A DNA stretch of 7,539 bases from Bacillota bacterium (GTDB lineage Bacteria; Bacillota; Clostridia; Lachnospirales; WQUN01). Made by a program: the position numbers and the translations under genes. Positions 1 to 6,475 of the stretch are shown here, one piece after another (within the stretch, counting starts at the first letter, position 1; each line of letters starts with the position of its first letter). Location: the NCBI GenBank assembly GCA_009782085.1, contig WQUN01000025.1, positions 1 through 7,539 of the forward strand. Reading direction: 5' to 3'. The notes beneath the pieces were generated by a model. The model saw nothing but the letters and a program-made list of their open reading frames with translations. It was not told the origin of the DNA and did no database searches.

Positions 1-292
1 CCCTCATCGCCTTTTCGCGCAAAGAGGCCGCGTAGTCGCTTTGGAGGATATTGCGGCTGCCCAGCGCCTTGGAGAGGATGTAAAGCCTCTCCGGCGCGCT
101 CAGGGAAAAGCCGAAGCTCTCCGGGGAGTTGTCCCCGGTTTCCTTTTGGACGGTATCCAGCAGCGATCTGTCGGAAATCGCCGACAGCCTGGCCGGCAAA
201 AATACCGAGGCCAAAATCACGGCGGCGACCGCGGCCGCCGCCGCGGCGTTTTTAAGACCCTGTCCGGCATCCCGGTCGCGCGCTTTGCTCAA
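1..292 (-). CDS. N-terminal part of an unidentified membrane-anchored protein (runs off left edge)
   Basis: Read on the minus strand, an open frame starts at a TTG codon (complement of 290-292) and stays open to the window edge, giving about 97 residues. The translation starts LSKARDRDAG, then has a hydrophobic Ala/Val/Leu helix at about residues 14-36, then a soluble region with ERLYILSKALGS followed by an Asp-Tyr-Ala-Ala segment. This fits an N-terminal signal anchor with the rest outside the membrane. The start is uncertain: the frame remains open further upstream without an ATG, and TTG was chosen because GGGAAGGG (complement of 304-311) lies 11 bases before it. It follows the histidine kinase by 79 bp on the same strand and is probably the last known member of that operon. 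I do not recognise the family and assign no function. The existence of a gene is well supported by frame and composition; the exact start is not. Confidence 0.6.
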   Translation of the reverse strand, partial: MSKARDRDAGQGLKNAAAAAAVAAVILASVFLPARLSAISDRSLLDTVQKETGDNSPESFGFSLSAPERLYILSKALGSRNILQSDYAASLREKAMR

Positions 293-332
293 GGCCGACG
301 CCGCCCTTCCCGCGGCGCTTGCGCGCCGAATA

Positions 333-360
333 AAAAATGAAAAATGAAAAATTAAAAATG
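333..360. repeat. AT-rich 7-bp tandem repeat (AAAAATG, four copies)
   Basis: Four consecutive heptamers can be read: AAAAATG (333-339), AAAAATG (340-346), AAAAATT (347-353) and AAAAATG (354-360). They lie in the short gap between the kinase stop codon and the next gene, inside otherwise very GC-rich DNA. Degenerate AAAAATG/AAAAATT arrays of this sort occur between genes in various bacterial genomes, but I cannot give a function. The array could vary in copy number by slippage. Confidence 0.8.
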
Positions 361-371
361 AATGACAATGG

Positions 372-1763
372 TCAATATTTGACCTCCAGCGAAAAGCTCA
401 CGCTCGTTCCGGCGCCGGGCGCGCTTCGGATGTCCAGCTCGCTTCCGTGCAGGCGCGCGATCGTCTGGCACAGGGTGAGGCCGAGCCCCGCGCCGTGGCG
501 GCTTCGGGAGCGCGACTTGTCCACCGTGTAGAAAGCCTCCGTGATGCGCCCCAGGCTTTCCGGCGGTATGCCGCGGCCGTGGTCCGCGACGGTGAAAACG
601 TACACGCCGCCGCGGTCCTCCCCCGCGGCTTCGATTTTGGCCGGCGGCTCCGACGCCTTGACGGCATTGTCGATAAGGTTGGAGAGCAAAGTCTTTATAA
701 GCGCGGCATCGCCGACGACCTCGCGTTCGTCATATATAAGCTCCAGATCCGCGTCCAGTTTCGAAAAGGTGTCCCTCAGATATTCAAAAACCGCGCCCGC
801 CCGAAACGAGGCCGACGGCTTCTCCGCGCGCCCGAGGACGATGATGTCCAGCAGGCGGAACGCCAGTTTTTCAAGCCTCCGGCCCTCCCGGTATATGTAG
901 TCCGCGGACAGCATCCGCGTCTCTTCGTCCATACGCCGGGAACGGAGCATGTCCGCGTAGCCGATTATGGCGGTCAGCGGCGTTTTCAGCTCGTGCGCGA
1001 ACGCCCCGACGAACTCCTCCTGGGAGCGCGCGGCTTCCTCCAGCCGTTCCACGTCGTATTCGAGACAGGACGCCATCTCGTTGAAATCCTCCGTCAGCGC
1101 TCCGAGCTCGTCGTTGCCGACCTTTTTGGCGCGGTAGGCGTAGTTCCCGCCGGCCATGTTCCTGGCGGCCCGCGAAAGGAGCCGAACCGGGCGCGTCAGC
1201 CAGCGCGACAGCAAAAAGATGATCCCTCCCTCGCAGAGGAGCACAACGGCGCAGACTTTCCTGTAGACCGCGAAGCCGGCCCCGCGCTCCTCGAAAACGC
1301 CGGTTATGTCCCTGAGCGTCTCGAGATAGAGCCCGCGGTCGAGGACGCTTATCTTTACGGCGGTCTGGATATAGAAGCGCCCGTTTGCCGAGGTGATCCT
1401 GTGCGCCAGTCCGCCGTCGGCGACGCGCTCCAGGATGCGGCCGTCGGCGCAGAACCCGCCGCTTTCGTAGAGCGCGGCGGAGTTTTCCCCGCTGATCCTC
1501 AAATAGCGGCTTTGGCCTCCGGTGTCCAGCGTGGCGCCTATCCGCGCCACTGTCTGATCCCCGAGGCTCTCGTATTTCGACGGGACGTTCAGCGCCGCCG
1601 TCTCGAGGGCGAAGCGGAGGATGCCGTTTTCCTCGAGCGCCTGTTTCGTCTCCGCCGACAGGGCGGAGCGGAAGAACGAGTTTACGATATAGTAGCCGCC
1701 GACCGCCAGGGTCGCGGCCGCGATCGAGATCGTCCACATGAACAGCTTCCAGGAAAACCTCAT
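372..1763 (-). CDS. Membrane sensor histidine kinase (HAMP, HisKA, HATPase_c)
   Basis: Transmembrane sensor kinase of a two-component system, 463 aa; it should autophosphorylate and pass phosphate to the regulator encoded just upstream. The order seen is: membrane helix at about 8-29; extracytoplasmic sensor region at about 30-163 with no recognised fold; second helix at about 165-186; HAMP linker at about 187-240; HisKA with FAHELKTP and phospho-acceptor His257; then ATP-binding N box (LIDNAVKAS, Asn362/Asn366), G1 box (DHGRGIP, 394-400), F box (FYTVDKS) and G2 box (GAGLGLTL, 424-430). All catalytic boxes are intact. The ATG at 1763 was chosen over an in-frame ATG 16 codons upstream for two reasons: GGAGG lies 7 bases before it, and it overlaps the regulator stop as ATGA, which suggests translational coupling. 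The signal sensed is unknown. Length and architecture are ordinary for the family. Confidence 0.95.
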   Translation of the reverse strand: MRFSWKLFMWTISIAAATLAVGGYYIVNSFFRSALSAETKQALEENGILRFALETAALNVPSKYESLGDQTVARIGATLDTGGQSRYLRISGENSAALYESGGFCADGRILERVADGGLAHRITSANGRFYIQTAVKISVLDRGLYLETLRDITGVFEERGAGFAVYRKVCAVVLLCEGGIIFLLSRWLTRPVRLLSRAARNMAGGNYAYRAKKVGNDELGALTEDFNEMASCLEYDVERLEEAARSQEEFVGAFAHELKTPLTAIIGYADMLRSRRMDEETRMLSADYIYREGRRLEKLAFRLLDIIVLGRAEKPSASFRAGAVFEYLRDTFSKLDADLELIYDEREVVGDAALIKTLLSNLIDNAVKASEPPAKIEAAGEDRGGVYVFTVADHGRGIPPESLGRITEAFYTVDKSRSRSRHGAGLGLTLCQTIARLHGSELDIRSAPGAGTSVSFSLEVKY

Positions 1764-2425
1764 TTGGACGCCTCCAGGCGGTAGCCGACCTTGAATACCG
1801 TGACGAGGCATTTTTCCCAGCCGAGCTTTTTCCGCAGGCGCTGGACATGCAGGTCGACCGTCCTGGTGTCGCCGTCGTACTCGCCTTCCCAGACCCTTTC
1901 GTACAGCGTCTCGCGGTAGAGCGCGATGTTCCTGTTCCTCGCGAACAGTACGAGCAGGCCGAACTCCTTGGCGGTCAAATCCAGCGGCTTTCCGTTTTTA
2001 TAGGCAGCGTGCGCGTCGAAATCGATTGTAACGCCCTCTATCTCCGTCCGGCTCTCGGCCTTGCGGTAGCGCCTCAGCACCGTCTCGACCCGCGCCAGAA
2101 GCTCCACCGTGTCGAAGGGCTTTACGATATAGTCGTCCGCCCCGAGGCGAAGCCCCCTCACGCGGTCGCGCACCTCGTGCCTGGCCGTAATGAAGATGAC
2201 CGGCACGCCCGTCGGGCGGATATACTCCATCAGCTCGAAGCCGTCGGCGCCGGGCAGCATGACGTCGAGCAATATCAGGTCGAACCTCTGCGCCTCGATC
2301 ATATCCGCCGCTTTAAGGCCGTCCCCGGCGGCCGCGCAGGAAAACCCCGCCCCGCGGAGCTGGATATCCATCAGGTCGCGGATCGGCTTCTCGTCCTCGA
2401 CTATCAGTATCTTGACCTTGTCCAT
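1760..2425 (-). CDS. OmpR-family response regulator (receiver + winged helix)
   Basis: DNA-binding response regulator of 221 aa, a normal length for the OmpR/PhoB family. The receiver domain spans about 4-120, with acidic pocket Glu10/Asp11, phospho-acceptor Asp54 (LILLDVMLPG), Thr80 (FITARH) and Lys102 (VKPFD). The C-terminal winged helix spans about 127-219, with TAKEFGLL, the recognition-helix region RTVDLHVQRLRKKL and a terminal VGYRLE wing. It acts in the cytoplasm as a transcription factor when phosphorylated by the kinase whose start codon overlaps its stop by 4 bp. Its ATG lies 4 bases after the stop of the secreted-protein gene, and GGTGAG within that junction serves as the ribosome binding site. 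The three genes are therefore very probably one transcript. The targets are unknown; the divergent VIT-VWA/exosortase operon is the nearest candidate by position only. Confidence 0.95.
   Translation of the reverse strand: MDKVKILIVEDEKPIRDLMDIQLRGAGFSCAAAGDGLKAADMIEAQRFDLILLDVMLPGADGFELMEYIRPTGVPVIFITARHEVRDRVRGLRLGADDYIVKPFDTVELLARVETVLRRYRKAESRTEIEGVTIDFDAHAAYKNGKPLDLTAKEFGLLVLFARNRNIALYRETLYERVWEGEYDGDTRTVDLHVQRLRKKLGWEKCLVTVFKVGYRLEASK
1771..1775 (-). promoter_or_regulatory. Ribosome binding site GGAGG of the histidine kinase
   Basis: GGAGG on the minus strand lies 7 bases before the ATG at 1763 and inside the 3' end of the regulator gene. It fixes the kinase start at 1763 rather than at the upstream in-frame ATG at 1811, which has no such site. 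Confidence 0.8.
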
Positions 2426-2429
2426 CCGC

Positions 2430-3527
2430 TCACCAGCCCCAATATTGCCGCGCCGCCAGCACGACGCCGTCCATCGTTTCGCCCCCGGCCGGCGCGCCGC
2501 CGTTTTCGCCGAGATAGGCCGCGCGGAAACCGCCGTCCTCGAAAAAATAGCCGCCGCGCTGATAATATATCGAAAAATCGGTCACGGAGCGGGTTACGCC
2601 GCCGTTATCCAGCGTCCTGTACTCCGCCAGGACCGACAGGTCCGCCCAGCCGTCGCCGTCAACATCCTTGAACGAGAGGCCCGTCATTCTGCTGAAATTG
2701 TCGTAGCCGCGCATTGGCTGAAAATTCCAGACGACCTTCCCGCCGCCGTCGGCGAGGTACAAAATGAAGATGTGGTGCCCGCCCATGGTGTAAGTCCCCG
2801 GGACGACCGTCACCGCCCCGAACTTTTCGAAATCGGCCTTGAAGCTCTGTCCGGCCAGCGGCTCAAAGCCGCCGTTTTCAAGCTCCGCAAGGGTCCCGGC
2901 GCCGTAAAGGAACTCCGCGGAGCGGCCGTCGCGGGCGAACGCCGTCATCATATCTATGTCTTTGTTCATGCCGAAGCGGTTGATCTTGCCGCTGACGCGC
3001 CTGTCCCGGTAGAGCGCGTTTTTCCCCTGATACAGGATGTCGCCGGTTTTGAAATGTTCGCCGCCGTACGCGCAGGCGGCGATCAGCAATATGTCCTTGC
3101 GCCCGTCGCCGTCGAGGTCCCGCTCCGCGAGCGCGGCGACGCCGGCGTTCGGCTGAATAAGCGAGCCTGCCAGGAATTCGTTGCACTCCAGGGATTCCGT
3201 CTTATACAGGATTTTCCCGCCGGCGTCGGCGAAAAACAGCGCGATTCTGCCGTACCGCCTGTTCACGGCCGGGCAGGCGGTGCATTCGCCGCCGGTAATA
3301 ACCGCCGGGAAATAATCCGTTATCATCGACGCCTCCGCGATTTCATAACCGGCGGCCTCCGCGTCCGACAGGGCGGCCAGCGAGTCGAAGCGCGCCCGGT
3401 ACTGCGCGTACTGGCCGTCGTAGGACGCCTGGACGCTGTTCTGAGCCTGTGTCCGAACGCCCGGCGGCGGCAATGACAGGCTTACGGCGAGGGACAATAG
3501 AAATACGCAAACCCGTTTCGTATCCAT
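2430..3527 (-). CDS. Secreted FG-GAP/VCBS-like calcium-binding-motif protein, first gene of the two-component operon
   Basis: Exported protein of 365 aa with an N-terminal signal peptide (MDTKR, then a hydrophobic stretch at about 6-20, cleavage near 25-30). Two motifs of the form DxDGDGxxD are visible, DLDGDGRKD at 137-145 and DVDGDGWAD at 288-296. Each is followed by short hydrophobic strands (ILLIA, LSVLAEY). This is the calcium-loop signature of FG-GAP/VCBS beta-propeller repeats, although only two canonical copies can be seen, fewer than a full propeller needs. Four cysteines lie in the N-terminal half of the mature protein (Cys82, Cys85, Cys115, Cys152). The gene ends 4 bases before the response regulator ATG, so it is co-transcribed and may be an extracytoplasmic input or accessory protein for the kinase (inference). 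The ATG start lacks a convincing ribosome binding site. No alternative ATG or GTG precedes the signal peptide core. Exact function unknown. Confidence 0.85.
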   Translation of the reverse strand: MDTKRVCVFLLSLAVSLSLPPPGVRTQAQNSVQASYDGQYAQYRARFDSLAALSDAEAAGYEIAEASMITDYFPAVITGGECTACPAVNRRYGRIALFFADAGGKILYKTESLECNEFLAGSLIQPNAGVAALAERDLDGDGRKDILLIAACAYGGEHFKTGDILYQGKNALYRDRRVSGKINRFGMNKDIDMMTAFARDGRSAEFLYGAGTLAELENGGFEPLAGQSFKADFEKFGAVTVVPGTYTMGGHHIFILYLADGGGKVVWNFQPMRGYDNFSRMTGLSFKDVDGDGWADLSVLAEYRTLDNGGVTRSVTDFSIYYQRGGYFFEDGGFRAAYLGENGGAPAGGETMDGVVLAARQYWGW

Positions 3528-3534
3528 GGTTTAC

Positions 3535-3571
3535 AGTATATCACAGGCTTGTCCCCAAATCCATCATTATA
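3535..3571 (-). promoter_or_regulatory. Possible promoter(s) of the minus-strand two-component operon
   Basis: Two -10-like hexamers face the minus-strand operon. TATACT (complement of 3535-3540) is preceded by TG and one base, which matches an extended -10. TATAAT (complement of 3566-3571) is a perfect -10 match. Neither has a good -35 at the normal spacing. Use of the first would start transcription at or within a few bases of the ATG at 3527, giving an almost leaderless message. That would fit the absence of a Shine-Dalgarno site. Sequence-based guess only. Confidence 0.3.
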
Positions 3572-3579
3572 AATAAATC

Positions 3580-3614
3580 AAAAAAACGGCGGGATGCAGA
3601 TTTGATACATCCCG
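3580..3614 (-). terminator. Hairpin plus T-tract resembling an intrinsic terminator on the minus strand
   Basis: On the minus strand, CGGGATG and CATCCCG form a perfect 7-bp stem (complement of 3608-3614 and 3590-3596) with an 11-base loop, followed two bases later by seven T (complement of 3580-3586). It lies upstream of the minus-strand operon start. It could therefore block antisense transcripts coming from the VIT-VWA gene, or act as a leader terminator if a promoter lies further upstream. In the plus-strand message the same stem falls in the 5' leader of the VIT-VWA gene. Confidence 0.45.
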
Positions 3615-3679
3615 GATACCTTTTGGATGGACGGGGCCTGTAAATTGGAGCTATCAAAAACAGGAGAGGTGTATCAAAT
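3590..3679 (+). promoter_or_regulatory. Leader with two competing RNA structures covering the VIT-VWA ribosome binding site
   Basis: ATTTGATACA at 3600-3609 is the exact reverse complement of TGTATCAAAT at 3670-3679, which runs into the start codon. Pairing extends by a G-U and a C-G pair into the AGGAGAGG site (3600-3611 with 3668-3679). A local hairpin, 3590-3596 with 3608-3614, uses some of the same bases and would exclude the long helix. A further GGATG at 3625-3629 can also pair with CATCC at 3608-3612. TATCAAA occurs twice (3652-3658, 3672-3678) and inverted once (3601-3607), so a DNA operator read by a protein is an alternative explanation. Confidence 0.4.
3662..3669 (+). promoter_or_regulatory. 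Ribosome binding site AGGAGAGG of the VIT-VWA gene
   Basis: AGGAGAGG lies 8 bases before the ATG at 3678. It places the true start directly before a classic signal peptide, instead of at the ATG at 3627, which would add 17 hydrophilic residues in front of it. Confidence 0.85.
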
Positions 3680-5726
3680 GAGACGGATCAAAAAATGGCT
3701 TTGCGCGATTTTCGCGGCCGTCCTTTGCGCCTGCGCCCCAGCCGCGGCCCGTGGCGCGCAGCAGGCCGGCGACAGCGCGGGCGGCGCCGACGTGACCCTC
3801 GCGCCGTACTTTTTTGTGGAAAGCGCGGACGCCTCGACGGACAGGTTTCCCCTGAAGGACACGGAGGTCGTGACACGAATATGCGGCGTCATCGCCGACA
3901 CCTATGTCACCCAGACCTACGCCAACGAAGGCGAAAACCCCATCAGCGCCAGCTACGTTTTTCCCGCCTCCACCAAAGTTTCCGTCCACGGCATGACGAT
4001 GCGCATCGGGGATCAGGTCGTCACCGCCAAAATCGAGGAGCGCGGGGAGGCCAAGCAGGATTTTGAGCAGGCCAAGAGCGACGGGAAGAGCGCGTCTTTG
4101 CTGGAGGAACAACGGCCAAACGTGTTTTCGATGGACGTGGCCAACATCATGCCTGGGGACGCCGTCCGGATAGAGCTGCACTACACCGAGCTGATCGCGC
4201 CGGCCGACGGCGTCTATGAGTTCGTCTTTCCGACGGTCGTCGGCCCGAGATACGCGAGCCCTTCCGACGACCAGACCGCCGACGCGAATCAGTTTGTCGC
4301 CGGCCCGTACCTGGCTGACGGCGACACCCCGCCCGGCGGGTACGGAATTTCCGTCAGCGTGACCGCCGGAGTGCCTATCACCGGCCTAGAGTGCAAGTCG
4401 CACAAGGTCGATATAGAGTGGGACGGCGAAAAGGCGGCGAAAGTCGCGCTGGCGGACCCGGCCGATTACGCGGGCAACAGGGATTTTATCCTCGACTACA
4501 GGCTGACCGGGCAGGAGATCGAAAGCGGCCTGATGCTAAACACAGGCGACGGCGAGAATTTCTTCATGCTGATGGTGCAGCCGCCGGAGCGTGTCGATCC
4601 CAAGGAAATACCGCCGCGGGAATACATCTTTGTCCTGGACGTGTCCGGTTCCATGTACGGATATCCGCTCGACGCGGCAAAGCAGCTCATCCATAGCCTT
4701 ATCGGCAATCTCCGGACTACGGACTCTTTCAACCTGGTATTGTTTTCGGGCGCGTCGACGCTTATGTCGCCCGAGTCTCTGCCAGCTGCGGAGACAAACG
4801 TCTTGACCGCGCTCAGGCTTATAGACGCGCAGAACGGCGGCGGCGGGACGGAACTCGCCCCCGCCTTCGAAACCGCTTTGGCTGTCCCTAAAAACGAAAA
4901 CGCCTCTCGCAGCGTCATCGTCATAACCGACGGCTACATCGCCGGCGAACAGGCCATATTTGACATAATCGGGAAAAACCTCGGAAACGCCAATTTCTTC
5001 TCATTCGGGATCGGGGAAGGGGTAAACCGCTATCTGATCGAGGGGATAGCAAAAGCCGGTCTGGGAGAGTCATTTGTGGTGCCGGAGCAATCGGAGGCCC
5101 CCGCCGCGGCGGACCGCTTCCTCGAATATGTCCGGTCGCCCTTGCTGACCGACATAAAAGTGACGTACAACGGCTTTGACGCTTATGAGGCGGAGCCGCC
5201 GAATATACCCACGCTTTTCGCGCGGCGGCCGGTCGTGATATTCGGAAAATGGCGCGGCGAACTGACCGGGTCCATAGAAATAACGGGAAAGTCCGGGAAC
5301 GGCGTTTATTCGCGGGTCATCGCCGTCTCGGACGCCACGCCGTCGGAAGATAACAAGGCCATCGGCCTGCTGTGGGCGCGCTCCAGGGTCGAACGGCTGA
5401 CGGACTACGGATTCAGCGATGAAAAGGACGCAGCGAAAAAAGAAGTGACAGACATAGGCCTCAAATACAGCATGATGACGCCGTATACCTCCTTCGTCGC
5501 TGTGCTCGACGAGGTGCGGAACCCGGACAAAAACAGCGCCGACGTCAGACAGCCGCTTCCGCTGCCGCTGAATGTGTCCAATCTGGCGGTCGGAGGCGTC
5601 ACTACCGGGTCGGAGCCGGGAATAGCCGTCCTTGTCTGCGGAATGCCGGTCATGCTGGCGATCGGCGTCCTGCTTCGCAGGAAAAAAAGAACCGGGAGGC
5701 GTAAACAATGCCGGCCTCTGCGATAA
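3678..5726 (+). CDS. Secreted VIT + von Willebrand factor A protein with exosortase-type C-terminal sorting signal
   Basis: Exported protein of 682 aa. MRRIKKW followed by a hydrophobic core (8-20) is a signal peptide; Cys19 in LCAC might be a poor lipobox, otherwise cleavage is near AARGA (about 28). The VIT domain spans about 58-190 (YVFPASTKVSVHGM and a KIEERGEA segment typical of VIT). The VWA domain spans about 315-485 and has a complete metal-ion-dependent adhesion site: DVSGS (Asp321, Ser323, Ser325), Thr391 in GGGGTEL and Asp418 in VITDG. A beta-rich region follows at about 490-615. The tail is tripartite: Ser-Glu-Pro at 645-647, a membrane helix at about 649-666, then RRKKRTGRRK. That is the layout of PEP-CTERM-like exosortase substrates. 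The 3' end overlaps the exosortase gene by 19 bp, which strongly suggests that the enzyme processes this protein. VIT-VWA proteins elsewhere are targets of dedicated sortases or exosortases. The ligand and biological role are unknown. Confidence 0.93.
   Translation: MRRIKKWLCAIFAAVLCACAPAAARGAQQAGDSAGGADVTLAPYFFVESADASTDRFPLKDTEVVTRICGVIADTYVTQTYANEGENPISASYVFPASTKVSVHGMTMRIGDQVVTAKIEERGEAKQDFEQAKSDGKSASLLEEQRPNVFSMDVANIMPGDAVRIELHYTELIAPADGVYEFVFPTVVGPRYASPSDDQTADANQFVAGPYLADGDTPPGGYGISVSVTAGVPITGLECKSHKVDIEWDGEKAAKVALADPADYAGNRDFILDYRLTGQEIESGLMLNTGDGENFFMLMVQPPERVDPKEIPPREYIFVLDVSGSMYGYPLDAAKQLIHSLIGNLRTTDSFNLVLFSGASTLMSPESLPAAETNVLTALRLIDAQNGGGGTELAPAFETALAVPKNENASRSVIVITDGYIAGEQAIFDIIGKNLGNANFFSFGIGEGVNRYLIEGIAKAGLGESFVVPEQSEAPAAADRFLEYVRSPLLTDIKVTYNGFDAYEAEPPNIPTLFARRPVVIFGKWRGELTGSIEITGKSGNGVYSRVIAVSDATPSEDNKAIGLLWARSRVERLTDYGFSDEKDAAKKEVTDIGLKYSMMTPYTSFVAVLDEVRNPDKNSADVRQPLPLPLNVSNLAVGGVTTGSEPGIAVLVCGMPVMLAIGVLLRRKKRTGRRKQCRPLR
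5610..5705 (+). other. C-terminal sorting signal of the VIT-VWA protein (SEP motif, helix, basic tail)
   Basis: Codons 645-676 of the VIT-VWA protein encode Ser-Glu-Pro-Gly, an uninterrupted hydrophobic stretch of about 18 residues (IAVLVCGMPV and onward) and a tail rich in Arg and Lys. A short motif, then a helix, then a basic end is the hallmark of exosortase substrates. The SEP core resembles the MSEP-CTERM class that I recall being associated with exosortase K. No LPXTG is present, so a classical sortase is unlikely to be the processing enzyme. Confidence 0.7.
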
Positions 5727-6475
5727 AGCCGTTTGTCGCGGCTGTCAGGCAAAAATGGCCGCTGTATCTCGCCGGGTTTTTCCTTATTTTCGGCCTCAAA
5801 TATTTCCACAGCAAGGCCGGCGGCGACGAGCTGGCGTGGATACTGGGCCCCACGGCCCGGTTGGTCGGAATAATGAGCGGGATCGTCTTTGAAAGGGAGC
5901 CGCGCGTCGGTTATCTCAGCCGTCAGTTTAGGTTCGTCATTGCGCCGTCCTGCTCGGGCGTCGAGTTTATGATAATCGCGATCGCCGCGCTTGTTTTCTC
6001 CTTCGCGCACCGTATGCGGACGGTCGGGGGAGGCTTCCTCTGGCTGGCGCTGAGCCTGGTATTTTCATATCCGTACACGGTTTTTGTGAACGGCGTCCGG
6101 ATAATACTGGCGGTCTATCTGCCGGTTTTCCTCGGCGGAAAGGGGCTTCCGACGCCCGAAAGGCTCCACACCGTGATAGGGGCGGCCGTATATTTTACGG
6201 CTTTGCTTATCATGTGCCTCGGGGCGGGGAGGGTCTCCCGGCTGATAGCCCGGACGCCGGGTGGAAGCCTGACGGTTTGGGCGTTTTTGCCGCCCGCGTT
6301 TTGGTACCTGGCTATCGCGCTGGGGATACCCGTTCTGACCGGGGCGTATAAAAATGATCCCGGAAAATTTGCCGGATACGCGGCAGTCATGGCGGCCGTA
6401 TGCGCGGCGGCGGTTTTGCCGGCCTGTCTGCCGCCGATCCTGCGGAAATGTTATACCGGAGCGCGAAAACATTAA
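5708..6475 (+). CDS. xrtK: Exosortase (XrtK-like), integral membrane protein-sorting protease/transpeptidase
   Basis: Polytopic membrane protein of 255 aa belonging to the exosortase/archaeosortase superfamily, which cleaves C-terminal sorting signals outside the membrane. The three family-defining residues are present in order and context: Cys82 in APSCSGVEFM, Arg131 in VNGVRIILAV and His154 in ERLHTVIG. FEREPRVGY (61-69) and the APSCSG segment resemble exosortase K as I remember it, so the subtype is probable but not proven. About six to seven membrane helices are visible (around 18-34, 77-101, 108-136, 155-172, 188-210, 222-244). The last two form an extension after the catalytic core. The ATG is supported by GGGAGG at 5695-5700, 8 bases upstream and inside the VIT-VWA gene, so translation is coupled to the substrate. 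Its final 12 codons lie within a large palindrome. No exopolysaccharide genes, which often accompany PEP-CTERM exosortases, are seen here. Confidence 0.88.
   Translation: MPASAIKPFVAAVRQKWPLYLAGFFLIFGLKYFHSKAGGDELAWILGPTARLVGIMSGIVFEREPRVGYLSRQFRFVIAPSCSGVEFMIIAIAALVFSFAHRMRTVGGGFLWLALSLVFSYPYTVFVNGVRIILAVYLPVFLGGKGLPTPERLHTVIGAAVYFTALLIMCLGAGRVSRLIARTPGGSLTVWAFLPPAFWYLAIALGIPVLTGAYKNDPGKFAGYAAVMAAVCAAAVLPACLPPILRKCYTGARKH

Noticed and set aside
447..1784. Long plus-strand open frame of 445 codons opposite the histidine kinase
   Set aside because: It is antisense to a gene with all kinase motifs intact. Its translation is rich in Arg, Pro, Ala and Gly with no recognisable domain, as expected of an open frame opposite GC-rich coding DNA.
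2190..3476. Plus-strand open frame of 428 codons opposite the regulator and secreted-protein genes
   Set aside because: It spans two convincing minus-strand genes and their junction, has no domain or signal peptide, and shows antisense-type composition.
3627..3677. Upstream start at 3627 for the VIT-VWA protein
   Set aside because: It would place 17 hydrophilic residues before the signal peptide and has no ribosome binding site. The ATG at 3678 has AGGAGAGG at ideal spacing.
3723..3740. Lipoprotein signal (lipobox LCAC with Cys19) in the VIT-VWA protein
   Set aside because: Cys at the -2 position is atypical, and a good signal-peptidase I site (ARGA) follows. It is kept only as a possibility in the gene entry.
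5607..5726. LPXTG sortase signal at the end of the VIT-VWA protein
   Set aside because: No LPXTG-like motif is present; the motif before the helix is SEP and the neighbouring enzyme is an exosortase, not a sortase.
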